64,000 nt of DNA from Platycnemis pennipes (taxonomy: Eukaryota > Arthropoda > Insecta > Odonata > Platycnemididae), in contig OW121848.1 of NCBI GenBank assembly GCA_933228895.1, forward strand, positions 161,526,688-161,590,687, written 5' to 3'. Below, in pieces: positions 47,573 through 59,943 of this stretch; position 1 is the stretch's first letter, and each line of letters starts with the position of its first letter. The position numbers were made by a program, and so were the translations under genes. The notes beneath the pieces were generated by a model, which made no database searches, was not told the origin of the DNA, and saw only the letters and a list, made by a program, of their open reading frames with translations.

Positions 47573-49640
47573 GAAGGTACATATTGTTAGCAACTGAATT
47601 ACAGGTCTCACATTTCCGTCTACCGCAGTCATCAAAGAGGCAAGGTAGCTTTCAACGCAAACACAGCAGCCACTTTTGAATGGTGGTCATCTGGGGCAGG
47701 CATTGCACGAAACTTTCACAAATACTTGTACCAACAATGCAAAAATATCCCTAAACAAATCAAAGTCATTCGATGATCATATATAATCTCAGGCAGAAAC
47801 GCAAATTTTTTTCATAATATGCATACTTATAGTCAATAATAAATTTCCCGGTAACGTGATGTATATAATTATCCATTTTTGTTGGCAGGAAAAAATTATG
47901 TTCAGCTTCTCAACTCCCTCTCTTATCAAGCTGTATCTTTGTGATCTGTGAATGTGGTAATGGGTTTGAAAATATGTTTTAATATCTTTAAAAAAACGAG
48001 CCACATTCAATTTCAACTGAAGTTAAATTAATAAGGGCATGGGCATTTATCCTTCCATATTCGATTAATTCCATCGAGCATCCATACATTCAAATAAAGA
48101 TGCTAGGTCCATCCAGTGTCTCCCTCACAAACTCAGCAACCAATAAATGCTACCTTCTGCTACTGCTATCTGCAATATTGCCGTCACCTCGTCACGATGG
48201 AATCAACTTGCGTTGCTCATAATTTTAAGCTCTTAAAATTCTTAAGAAACAAAGAAACGTTTAATTTTTTATCCATAAAGTAACATTTATAGTTTACTTT
48301 CACCTTTACAGAAGGTTTACTACAAATGAAGAATGCAAATTAAGTAATAAATGCACTTCATATCAAAGAGAGTTTATCACATAAGTCTGCCTAGTGATTT
48401 GTGTGATAATTATTCTTTCGGTAATCCTATTCTCTTTGAAAACGACACCTAATAGGTAGCAATTAATTAAAAATGCATTAAGGTTTTAAGGCTATTCCGA
48501 ATCGTTTCCCTCGAGTGAATTATCGTCTCGAAATACCACACCTGGGATGCAATCTCTAGTACATAGTTGCTTCGGTGTTGTAGCTATTTTGAGACTCTTT
48601 TTCACCAGATCTATCAGTAGATCTCATTAAAACATTACTGAGATACCTATTACAGATTGATTAACTCACCAAGCATTAGCGGTAAAATCATCTTCTCATA
48701 TGTTATTCAATTATCATTATATGATATACTTTATAAATAAGATGAGTTTTGAAAGATATGACTCAACTACTCACTCACATTATTAGCTTAAATATGGTTG
48801 ATTATACTACTTTAGCTGGTAATCACACTTTAATATCTATTAAATTAACAATTTAATAAATTCAATTCTGTGCCAACCTTGGTGGGTTCATATTCTGCCC
48901 CAGCCATGGTTATTCATTCATGTTGCTGGGCTAGTCTTAGGCTACACGGTGCGAATTATTTGACTCTTTGAGTGCCTTAAAGCCTGGTGCTTTTAGTACG
49001 TTGCATAGTATCCATAAAAATCAAATTATCTTTTGGTAACTAAATTTCAAACTCGTCTAAATGAAGATAAATGTGCTCACCAGAAATTTACGATGTAAAC
49101 TAGCATTTGTAGCCACGGTACCCTAATATATATGCAGCTCTGAATCATCTCGGGGTAGTATAATACATGACATGGCAACACTTCGGAGGATTGTTTGGAC
49201 TAGGAAGCTCTCCCTCTTCGGAGAACAATGCCATGTGATGAGTAACAATGAGTGCTGCTTGGTTGTCAATCGCCAGTTCGTAAAATATTTCCAAGTTAAA
49301 TTAAAATATTCGTCAAGATCATTTTCACTGTTAGTCAAGTTCCTGATATCCAATTTTTGAAGGTACCTACTGCAGGAACAATGGTGTAACAGTTACGCTT
49401 CAGCATTGAAGTTATTGGAAAACCCTTCGCATGCATTCGCTCCGAGCTGTTTTAACCTCGACTTAATTTAGGCCGCATTAGATGGTGTCCATTACGAATT
49501 TCTAGACGGCCTGGCTATCTCAGATGGCCGCGAAGCAGCGGTGAATGGAGGGAGGAGTGGATAACAATGGATATGTAAACGCATGGAAATTTGACTTCCT
49601 TAAAAACAACGCTTAGTCTGGCGCCAAACGATAAATTACT
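47573..49640. other. Unannotated AT-rich stretch
   Basis: No coding region, RNA gene or shared repeat identified. Confidence 0.3.
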
Positions 49641-50005
49641 CCCGCCTCGCGGCGAACATTCACTCAAGGGAACCATTAATCTGAGGCGCTGAAGCCAGCG
49701 GATGGCTTTTGATCCACATGCGCGCCTGGTCGATACCGGGCTCACTCTGCACAATGGGTGGTTGAGGGGGCGTGAATAGACCAGCTTGGGGGTTGGGCAG
49801 GGTGACCGCGCCAGGGTGTCGCGAAGGACAGCTCCCACTGCACCCGTGGGATGAGCGTGGCCGAGTGCAGGGGGCGATGGATCTGCTTCCTGACGCGGTC
49901 AATCGGTCCAGCGGGGTCGAAGGGCGGCCCAACAATGGGCCATTCGTCCCCCACGGCCCCACCGATGGTCAACTCCCCCGCAACAATCCCTCACCGCACC
50001 TCGCA
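49640..50005. other. GC-rich island
   Basis: GC-rich, with open frames on both strands and no recognised domain. An ATGGCCGC site lies at 49524-49531 just to its left. Its right side merges into a MITE-A copy whose own middle is GC-rich, so part of it may be diverged MITE. Confidence 0.35.
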
Positions 50006-50008
50006 GAA

Positions 50009-50353
50009 GACCTCAAGGGAGGGAGGAAAAGGACGTCAACGTTATCTCAGTAGCTTTTTCGGTGGGAGTCACCTTTTGCTTATTTTAATTTTTAATTTAT
50101 GAGTGAATGGTTTTGGTTAGAAGATTAATTTTTTCATAAAATTTCCTTTTTTTGTTTCCATCTAACAATTTCTTAGACAAAATTGCAATTTCGGTTCCGA
50201 GTGAACCGAAATTGCTCAACCGATGCACTCAACCGAGTGATTGAGTTTATTTAAAAATCAAAAATTCAAACTCCGTATGTTACGTTAATTATTTCCCCCT
50301 CTATTTGTAAATGCTTTCACGAACGTTTCGGTTCCGAGTAAACGCCCCCATTG
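50009..50353 (+). mobile_element. MITE-A copy 9, chimeric 3' end
   Basis: The right half of MITE-A runs from AAGGGAGGGAGGAAAAGGAC to CGGTTCCGAGTGAACC (about 50206). A 120-base segment follows, most of which is the inverse of 41641-41732, and then a second terminus, TTCGGTTCCGAGTAAACG and CCCCCATT, ends at 50353. The copy therefore carries an insertion in, or a duplication of, its terminus. Confidence 0.75.
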
Positions 50354-51943
50354 CCACTATCCTATCGTCCAGCAGGGGGCGACTGCTTATGGGAGGGAGT
50401 TGAAGTCACTCACTGCTACTCTGTCTCTTCCTTAATTCTGGTGGAAACATTTTGATTCAGAGATAACTAAATCCTCAAGAGATAATAATGTGCTGGAGGA
50501 GGTGCCTGGAGAGGACTTGCAAGACAGTTCGGGTGTCAAGGGGAGCTTGTGAACGTTTAAGATCCGCCTCATCCGTTCAAATTATTGCGCTTAAAACGCT
50601 CTCTTGTGGAGACTTCAAGTGCATTTAGCCTGAAGAGCAGAGCGGAGCTGACCAGGCAACATCAGGCGAGTAGCGGGCACAACTTTAGGTGTTCAAGTAT
50701 ATTATAACATAAGAACAATAATGCCACCGTACCCAAATTTCATCGCAACTGCTTCTGGTGATCTTTATAAAGCTGTAAAAGGATGGTATTAATGTATTTA
50801 TTTTTCCTAGGTGTTGATTCTATTAGAAAAACAGGTTCGAATGTAATTTATTTATTTTTATTTTTGGCACTTGTTTGAATACTTACACTGCTTCCATTAC
50901 GAATTTACTCTTTATGGCATTTAATAAGCTATACCCCGTGCAAAGACCAACTTCTTTCATACCACTACTATGATTAGAAATTCAATACGCCTGTACCTAC
51001 CAATATGGCTGCTGGCTTCTCAAATCACCTGCGATGCCTCCTCCAGTCCATTATAACCTGGGTAGGTCCTGATAAAACCAACATAGTGAAATGCTTTTGA
51101 ATCCATACTCTATTTTGGTGATTGGATATTTTTAGGTGTTGCTCCCATTACTAGCTACCTATTCTGAGTGCTTTGGATCCATACACAAAGCGTAGTGGAT
51201 ATTTGACTGGGGATTCGTAATCTCTACAGGCGTCCTGATGAATCTTGACTGTTATTCATCCTCTGAGTTGGAGGTAATTAAAGGTAACTTTTGATGCCTC
51301 TCGGAAAGTGGAGGTCATTTTCCTCCATGCTTCTCCCTCTTTATAGATATTCTGCGCGTAAAAGAACTACCAGCTTTTCCTCTTCGGAGAAAATTGCCGC
51401 AGCCATCGAAAGCCCAGCGCTTAATAACGAGGAAAGTTGAGTTGAGATGTAGTTGAGTTAGTTTAAAAATGGCTTCAACTGCTCTGGGGTCGAAGCGGTG
51501 CCGGCCAGCTTACTGAGGTTGGCCATGTTATTACGATCCCTCTTATGGCAAATTATAAATCTGTTATGATTCTTCATTCAGCGTGATATCGTGAACATTT
51601 TTGGTGGTTCAACTGATTTTTTTCAGCTCATATGTAAAATGCCTTCTGAGCGGCATCTTCCGGCCGCTTTGGAAACCTCCGAACCCCAGAAGCCAATTAA
51701 CTGAAGGTCAATCTTTGTTGCTCGCTCAGGCGTGAAGTGGCTCCTTATAGTTTCCGTTCAGACAAATTTTTTTAATGCACTTTCTCCGGGGTCGTTACCA
51801 CAGAACACGAGAGCACCGCTCCACACGACCGAGCGTCCCGCGTTGCATCACGGAGAACGCGAGTGCACCGATTTCGACGGAGAGTATCTAAATTTAGTGT
51901 GCCACCCCGAGAAAGCCCGTAGGAAATATCCAGGTTGGTTAAG
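50354..51943. other. Unannotated stretch
   Basis: Mixed composition, with no open frame that I can assign. The 87-codon frame at 51732-51995 runs into the MITE-A copy that follows. Confidence 0.3.
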
Positions 51944-52465
51944 TTGGGGAATTAACTCGGAACCGTTATCGCTATTATTTACATGGAATTGTTAAATAAA
52001 AACGAAAAATGAATTTTGATGAAAAATTTAATCTTCTAACCTTTCGCTCATGGGTCGAAAATTAAAATAAGCAAAAGGTGTCACCCACCAAACGAACTGC
52101 GTTAAGGACAGCTACGTCATCCACCTCCCGTCCTTGACTGTGTGGAGGAAAAACGGGAAAGGAGCGGAGGTGGTGAGGGGAGGTCTGCCTGTCGCAACCA
52201 CTTCCATTGGCAGAGTCAGCTGTGTGTCCCTCGTTGTCATAAGGCGAAGGAGCTTCGCGGTCTCTGATGTGATTGGACGAAGTGCATGACGCACTTGTCC
52301 TTTGCACGCCCACTTTTTCCGAAAGGGTAAAATACGTCAGTTTTTCGCCGCTTGTACCTAAATTGAGAACCAATTACGGATCGAAGAACGGAAAAAAATC
52401 GGGTATTTTTATTTTACAAATTCTATCAGATTTGGAAATAAAAGCACAAGGTAAACGATCCCATT
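51944..52465 (-). mobile_element. MITE-A copy 10 (shorter subfamily)
   Basis: Reverse-orientation diverged copy: the plus strand begins near TTGGGGAATTAACTCGG and ends GGTAAACGATCCCATT. Its middle (GGTCTGCCTGTCGCAACCA) agrees with copy 3 rather than with the main group. Confidence 0.75.
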
Positions 52466-53150
52466 AGGGACCAGCAAGTGTTAGGTTGGAAGTGTCATTT
52501 TTTAAATATACAAGATATTTTTATGTGGAGAGAAGCTGATGATTGAGGACATACATTTTTATTCGTTATTTTAGAGAATGCTTACGAGTATCTTTTTGGA
52601 ATGGACGGATGAAGAGAAATATTAGGGATAGTTGAAGGACGGTAGGCTTTTCAGGAGAGTTTTAGGGAAACGAATGCTATGATGTGCTCGAGGAGCACCG
52701 GTAATTTCTCTCCAGATCTGGATTTCTCTAATCCAGTGCAGAGTACCTCTGCTACCGTTTGATGCGTGAGGTTCCACGCTGTGCATAAGTGGAGGGTGCG
52801 AGGCCCGGGCCGGGTGGCGTCCCGGGACTTGGCCGAGGAACAACCGAGGAGGGAAGGGTCCGATTGTCGGACCAGCACGGGCCCACCCGACCTCTCCTCA
52901 ACTACGCCTTCATGAGGGTCCCTCGAAGAGAGGAGGGCCTTGGGCGTATCCACAGCAGGCGTGCTTTCACCTCGAAATAGCTGACTCTTTGTTGGTGACT
53001 ACGTCGTCGGTTTTCCTTTTCCGTCAAGTAAATTCTCCAAAGAAACTTTGCGTACAAATGCAGCCTCCAATTTTGTCCTACCATAATGTGGGCAATACAC
53101 GACCGTTAAACGGATACGTGATGCTTTACGCCAAGCAAACATCTAAATCG
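52466..53150. other. Unannotated stretch with a small GC-rich island
   Basis: 52780-52960 is GC-rich and open on both strands without recognisable products. Nothing else is supported. Confidence 0.3.
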
Positions 53151-53157
53151 CACGCCA

Positions 53158-53345
53158 AGGTAGTTTGGCCGGCAATCGCACCCCGGGTGGTCAACCCCAG
53201 GGTCGCGGGTTCGAATACTGCAATGGGCATGGCTATTGTGTTAGTCCTAGGATTGAGATTAGTTTTAAGTTAGGGTAGTCGGGACGGTGTCACCTTGGCA
53301 GTTGGTTTACCTAAGTTCTATTTCTACTGTTAGTGTGTTGAAATC
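53158..53345 (+). mobile_element. Probable tRNA-derived SINE, plus strand
   Basis: GGTTCGAATAC at 53208-53218 fits a pol III B box, preceded about 45 bases upstream by a tRNA-like 5' part (TAGTTTGGCCGGCAATCG) and followed by TTGTGTTAGTCCTAGG. The order matches the minus-strand copy at 6250-6430. It is not a functional tRNA gene: the acceptor and anticodon stems do not fold. The 3' limit is approximate. Confidence 0.5.
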
Positions 53346-53949
53346 TCCTAAATATTTACGTTTATGTTCACGTTTGACAAAAGCGCCTGAATGTACATTT
53401 TTAGTGAAACCATATCCTGGTAGCATCAACTTAAAATATTATTGTCACTTGTTACACTTGTACAGATGACATTTTTACTTACATTATCTTACAGTGATTA
53501 CAATAAACTCGTTGAACTCTATAAATTAAAGTTTTCGCGCTTTTAAAATCTCCCGAAGGGCAACTCCCCTAATGTTTCTTCGCTTCTTATCAGACACAAG
53601 TTAGAAAAAAGAACTGTCTGCCATGAGGGAGAGTTCAGTGAAGGCAGCACTGACATGACGCAGCCCACAGGGAGGAAAGTGTTAGCCCCCGCTACTGTGG
53701 AACATGGTGGATGGCAGCCTTCTATAGGATTTAATAAGACTAGTGCATACCCTCATAAGGTAAGCGTATGAATCAGCTATACTTATCACTGGGAAGTACC
53801 TGGGCACTGTCTACGAGCCCACGCAGGAAAACCTACTTAGGTACGGACTGGTGTGCCGAAACAAGGCTGACTGTGAATCCCGATTAGACTAAACTTGTAC
53901 TGATGTAGTTGATTGCAAAGGCCGATACTTTGTGGAATTCCATGTTGGT

Positions 53950-54174
53950 TGAAATTATACACTTTGCAAATCCACTAAAGATGTATAAATGATGTACTCA
54001 CAAATCACAACATGTATTGCTACACTGTAGAATCATCAAGTGGTAAATACACCTGTATTTACCACCCGTAGTGTATTTTACCACCTAATGATACGACAGT
54101 GTAGCGAAACATGTTGCGATTTGTCAATAAATACTTTATACATCTTTAGTGGATTTGCAAAGTGTATAATTTCA
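53950..54174. repeat. Fold-back element with two hammerhead-like cores (2 of 4)
   Basis: The outer 40 bases of each arm are perfect reverse complements (starting TGAAATTATACACTTTGC). The inner ~65 bases are diverged but still paired. Each arm carries a core-like stretch on opposite strands: the plus strand has CTAATGA (54085-54091) and GAAACATGTT (54116-54125); the minus strand has TTGATGATTCTACAGTGTAG. Comparing the two suggests an older sequence with CTGATGAT, a GCTAC/GTAGC stem, GAAAC and the self-complementary ACATGT. Both present copies have lost core bases. Confidence 0.75.
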
Positions 54175-54289
54175 CAAACCTGTACTGTTTAACAATCGAA
54201 GAAAAAGGGAATACCTCAGAGACACCTGTTTGCGGTGACAGATTTTGCGTAATTCACCCTCATTCAAGTATCTTCAAGTATCCTTCACT

Positions 54290-54775
54290 CGCGGTAAGCA
54301 GATGCGGCAACGTGGAACTTTACTGGGCACCAAGATTTGCGTACATAATCGGGTAACCGAATCTACAGGCTGATGAACTGACAAAGGCTGGATCCGGCCA
54401 CAGCCGTATTGGATGAGATCCAATCACACCTAATGTGATTTCAGTTTGTATGGCATAGATTCCATGCAGGACTCAGCTCGGCAGTTTGACATCTAGTTAG
54501 CTATATCGAGTACATGAAAGGCAAAATTACACCTAGCAGAACCAAGGCTTACAAAAAGACACCTTTTTCTTAATGTGGGTGTACAACGAACAATCGTGGG
54601 GCACCTCACCGGCCACTTTCGGGTCATGAGGCACCTCCAGGGGATCCATGGGATCGTAGATTTCCCAGATGCAGGCGATGCAAAGAAGTGAATGAAACCA
54701 CAAACCACGCATTACGTAAATGTCCTGCTGTTATGAATATTCGAAATAGGTACTTGGTTACACCATTCGTGGAAC
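54290..54775 (+). mobile_element. Relic of a LINE with an RNase H domain
   Basis: Broken-frame translation shows GNVELYWAPRF, then LQADELTKAGS, matching the RNase H pattern VxLxWVPGH ... ADELAKxGS. About 54580-54770 reads VGHLTGHFRVMRHL, then CRRC and a CPAV-type segment, as in the C-terminal zinc-finger-like region of non-LTR elements (LTGHxxLNxHL, CxxC, H, CP). The relic lies between two other mobile pieces and carries several frameshifts. Confidence 0.65.
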
Positions 54776-54886
54776 CGAGAGATGTTAGGTGAATTCCCAC
54801 AGGGGATCTGTTGGGCTTTAACAAGGTGCTGAAGAAATACACGTGCAAAGTTGTACTCAATATGTACATAACTACATACAAATTCC

Positions 54887-55425
54887 AATAGGGTCGTTTA
54901 CCATATTTTTTATTGCCGAATCTGATAGAGTTTGTAAAATTAAAGGACCCGTATTTTTCCGTTTTTTGATCCGTCAATTATTTCCCGAGTTTTTCCCGAG
55001 CGGCAAAAAACTGATGTTTCTAACCCTTTCGGAAAAGTGGGCTTGGTGCAACCTCTGACGAATATCAACTTCGTCCAATCACAACTGAGCCCGCGAACCT
55101 ACTTTCCCTTATCGCAATGGGGTGACACTGCTGTCTCAGTCAATTGGAGCAGTTACGACAGCATCTGTGCGAGCAGACCTACCGAGAATCCCCCTCCACT
55201 CCCTTCCCTTCCCATAAGTGCAGTCAAGGACGGGAGGAAAATGACGTCAATGTTATCACAGCAGCATTTTCGGTGGGCGTCACATTTTGCTTATTTAAAT
55301 TTTTAATTTATGAGTGAATGGTTGTGGTTAGAAGATTAATTTTTTCACTGAAATTCTTTTTTCGTTTCCATATAAAGATTTCGTGTACAAAATTGCTATT
55401 TCGGTTCCGAGTAAACGCCCCCATT
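54887..55425 (+). mobile_element. MITE-A copy 11
   Basis: Full-length copy from AATAGGGTCGTTTACC to GAGTAAACGCCCCCATT. The 89-codon frame at 55037-55306 lies inside it and is not a gene. Confidence 0.88.
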
Positions 55426-55572
55426 GCCTTTGCGAGAATCCTCGGATTTTATATAAAACCAGGTGATTGACCTCTATGGGTGATTCATGAGTAGGGTGTT
55501 AGGCACAATGGACCTAAGTGCCTCATGGTCTCTTCGAAAGGATCACCCTTGGAAATGCAATCTAACCTCATC

Positions 55573-55789
55573 TTCAAGAAATTTTCTCGGGTTGTCCACC
55601 GGGTGAGGGCAACATGCCCTCCATCATCGACCAATCACGAGTTACCTGACCCGTGAAGACATGTATATAAGGCGGACAATTTCAGGATGGCACTCATCTC
55701 GCCCTAAAGATGACCCTCGAGTCGAGGACCGAAACGTCGGCCGAAATGGACGCCCTTACCCGGTGGACAACCCGAGAAAACTTCTTGAA
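55573..55789 (+). repeat. Fold-back element with hammerhead-like core (3 of 4)
   Basis: Arms of 38 nt (55573-55610 and 55752-55789) are reverse complements with two mismatches. The 141-nt centre holds CTAAAGA (55704-55710; the consensus would be CTGAAGA), then a CCTCG/CGAGG stem with an AGT loop, then GAAACGTC (55731-55738). GCC just before the core pairs with GGC just after the possible GTC cleavage site, giving the start of stem I. One core G is changed to A, so activity is doubtful. Confidence 0.75.
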
Positions 55790-55909
55790 GCAGATACGCC
55801 GGGAAAGCACCAATTCCTTCTTAATATAATCTTCTTCCCTTGTTCCAGCCCGTCACCGGTTCTGGGCGCCTATTTTGCGAAGTGGCCGTTTCCTCGATGA
55901 GTGATGGAA

Positions 55910-58900
55910 GGTGTTTCGGGAATCTTGCGTGAAACGGCGGAGCGATTAGCCAGGCATGGAGGGGCAAGGCGCGTGCTGCTTTTAATACCCTTCATGTTGC
56001 CATTCGGAGACAATCGCCATTAGCACCAGCCCTCACACAACGATTTAACGTCCACTTCACTCATAATTGGCGCCAGATTTCTCCAAAAAAAGAAAAAAAG
56101 CTGGATTTGATGCAGTGCGATTGACAGATCCCGTGAGCGGAATGGCAAGGTGTCAAATATCGAAAACGTTTTAACTTTTGCCTAGCGGAGACACGAGAAT
56201 GTTTTCAATGAGTTGATCGCGATACTGCTGTCATCAGAAGTATGATTTGAAATACCCTCATTTCGTGCCACAGAATCTACGAAATGGCATTTATTGGTAT
56301 TTCACGAAAAACATATTTAATACACGAAATGAGCAGAACTCGAAAGAAGTGCCTATTTTATTTTTATTTACTTTTTTATTCCATTTGATGTTATTGCACT
56401 TCTGTATCAATTGAAATGTACACTATACACTGCAAGTCACCACAAGGATATGTGGTAGAAGCAAAGTGACAATTGATTTGGACGTAAAAAGCGCGAGCGT
56501 GGTGTTTTCATGCCGGCTAGAAGTTTTCTTTGGACCTCCGAGATGAGTGCCCGGCGATTGATTATTTCCCCGTATAGATCCGGATTATTCACAGTCAAAA
56601 TATCATCTCTGATTCGTCTGTCAGCATCCCAAACTTTTTGTTAGTTCGGAGATGGTTAAAAAAATCCTTGGAGTTTATTTTAATCCTTAGTCTACTGCTT
56701 TGTTGTGCAGTACCTGAGTCGTCTGTGCGTAACAAGTGAGACAAGGCAGGTTTTTACTTCTGCGTGAATTACGTCTGCGTGAATTACGTAATGACATTAA
56801 CAATGTCGTTGCATATTGCTAGCCTACGGGGATGCCAAAACACTTGACTAGATAGACCGCGATACCCGCGAGGGCTGGACACGCAATTCCCGCGTAAAGG
56901 GTAGCCGTCGCCTACAATCTAATCTCAATCGGCAATACTGTTTCCAGTTTACTTCTTTTCTTCAACCGCCGCTGTCCTATTGTTAGTCAGGCATGTCAAG
57001 GAAATTTCCAACTCCAGGGTATAAAATCCAACGCTGGTCAAAGCAATCTAGAGGCTAACGTAAGCTAAGCGCAAAATGGTTTTTAAAGAGAAAACTTTCC
57101 TTTAGAGAGAGAACTCATGAACACAACTAAGGTATGATAGCAATAAAGAATGAAAAACATATCTGCTTGCAGGTTGGAAATGGGCGCGTATTCACCCGGG
57201 CAAACTGATCGCAGGAAACGCAATCTGAAGAGTTCAAATGGAATTGATCACAACTAACGGTAAACGACGAGAGTATTATGCATACAAGAATACGAACTTT
57301 TATGGAGATTATGTCCTTCCCATGTTAATTAATTTCTCTAATGGTAAGTTTATGCAGCATCAAAATTCCGCATAAATAGCGTGACTGCATACCTACTGAT
57401 ACAGCCTTTTGTGTATCAAGGACAACGTTCTATGACAAGCATGGTCTTAGGCTTTTAAGTAGCAGTTTTAATTCTAGTTTGACCGGCCCTTAAAAATCAT
57501 GTTATAGCTGCCAATCTGGTCATAGACATGTTTTTCAGCAATTTCCACGGTAAAAACGTTAAAACCTTTGCTCAGCCACAGTCGGATGTTATTAATTGAC
57601 TCGACCCAATTCAGAGAATAGGTACAACTTTACCACTCCTCATGGTTGCTGGTGACCCTGAAAAAATATTTCTGCTCACATTCCTATTTTTCCTTTTTCT
57701 GCATTTGACTTTGCCAAAAATTAACTAAAGACATGCTTTTCTAATATTAACGTACTATTCGTTTTTTTAAATAAACCATCATTTATAGGGAAAATAAAAA
57801 AGCGCTTAAAATTGCGTTAAGATGGTTCAAGAATTTTTTCCATGAAAAATTCCGAGAGATTTGTCCTTAAATTTCATAAAAAATGTAAACGAAAAATAAA
57901 GAAATCAAGTAATTGTTTCTTTCCGGTTAGAGCTGGAATTTGAAACAGATCTAAAACGATTGCAATTGATCTGAAAAGGTTTCTTAGCCATTAATTGAGT
58001 CAAGTACAGATGATGAACAGCAATGCAACGGAATGCAACAGATGAACAGCAATGCAATGGAAACAAATGTTTGTCTCATTCGAAGTAAAACAACTTCTTG
58101 TACAAGCTTGGGTAGCGGTAGGTAGAAATAAAACTCTACCACTCCTAATCGTACCAAATTCAAGCGTTTAATGATTGTCTTACGCTTCTCTACTCTTCGC
58201 AGATGTTGCTGGTTTAATTCAGTTGTCCATTGAACCAAACATTTTCTCTTTTTATTTAAGAAATTTAGGTTTCATTGGTATAATGTTATTGCCAGAGTTA
58301 AGTTTTTAACTTCCAGTCAAAAAAATACGAAAAAAAAATTTTTCGAGCAAGAATTTCTTAACCTGGACAAGGAAATTTGTATATTTAAATCATTTTTTCG
58401 ATATAAAATTTCTTTCTAAACGTTCCTATCTATCATATCATAAGTGTGTGCAGGTCACGAAAAGGATAGAAAATATTGTTTTTTAACCCTTTTTAACGCA
58501 GATGGGGAACACATAATGAAGCGAAGAAATACTTAATTAACTCGTAAGGAAGAGTATTAGTAGCATAGTCGGAGGGAAGGAAACCTCGGAAAGCAAACGG
58601 AGAGTGAACTAAGCTGTTTCTCGGAGAGTATAAACCTCTCCTCTGATGCTTCCTCTACGCTCGGGCAAGCTACCGATTTTTACCAGGGATGGAAGTTATG
58701 AAGATTGCGCGTGAATAACTACAGCCAACCTTTGCGAACAGCGAGTAGCAGTAAGTAACACAAATATGACCGGATTCCTAAAATCTCATTTTAGCGGCTG
58801 GAGAGGATCATTGTGTGCAACTGAGTAGTGCGGAAGAATTAAATATCCATTTAGACCTTCCTTCACCGGTAGAAAACTATAAATAATAATACTCGAGTGA

Positions 58901-59940
58901 TCTCAGGCTGATCACGTTAAAACGTGAACCGCGCATAAACAACGCAACGTCACGATGTAAACACCCGAGTGCCAACTGTATGCAGGCGCCAACACCACAA
59001 TTAGAAGTACCAATAGAGGGAATCACTTCAGGGAGCTAATCTACGAAAATTGATCTTTGGTACTAAATATTTAAAAACCCTGATGCAAAGTAAAATTAAA
59101 AGTGTTTTGGGGCATACTTCGCGTCCGTATACCAATCGATATTTGTTCATTCTTTTCCTCCGAAAACGATCTAACGGAAGAGATTAGCAATGAGTGGATA
59201 CGTATGTGAGTGGATATTGATATCAGAATATTTACTTTTGGCCATGGGGGACACTTCTGCTACCAATTCATGCAGAACCTACACAATCCTTCTGCTAACT
59301 CGGAAGCATTTTAAAGCACATCTGTCCCTCAATCAGTAAAGCGCTTCTTGGATCAGCTCAAAGTATTTACTGTCCCCTAGATCAATGTTCTACTAATTTC
59401 ATTGGAAATGTATATTGTGGTTCTCTTTCCAGAATTCACCAGTTAATGAAGAGGTAATTTCGTATTTTATAATAAATCATCAGCCTCTATCTCTCGTAGT
59501 CCTAATTAACATGTGGTGGAGACCGAGACGGCGAAATTTCGTGTATATTCTGAGTTTTGTTTTAAATTTAAATCCTTTAGCATATAGTTTTAAGCGATTC
59601 AGCATAATACTTGGAAGAGATCACCAAACAAGTTGTCTAACGTTTCGCCCAATTCCTTCAACATTCAGAGACTTTATGTATAAAAAGTGAGTACGCCTCG
59701 TGATGAAACAAATGCCTCGCGCACTCTTCGTGCAGATCACAATCGCCGCACCACTCGCTTCGCCTTTCCCAGCCGACGTCCAACCACGGACTGGCAACCG
59801 CGTTTCCCTTTCACTTGGAAGTGCTGAAAATTCACTCCGATTTAATGAAGTGGAGGGACACGAGCGGCTTGTCTCATTTGGTTTATATATAACTATTTTG
59901 CTTTAATATAATATAATAATAATAAGCTTTATATATAACC
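55910..59940. other. Unannotated AT-rich stretch
   Basis: About 4 kb with only short unassignable frames on both strands. No shared repeat is detected. Confidence 0.3.
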
Positions 59941-59943
59941 AGC

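Noticed and set aside
53158..53230. A functional tRNA gene
   Set aside because: A B box is present, but no cloverleaf with paired acceptor and anticodon stems can be formed; a SINE is the better explanation.
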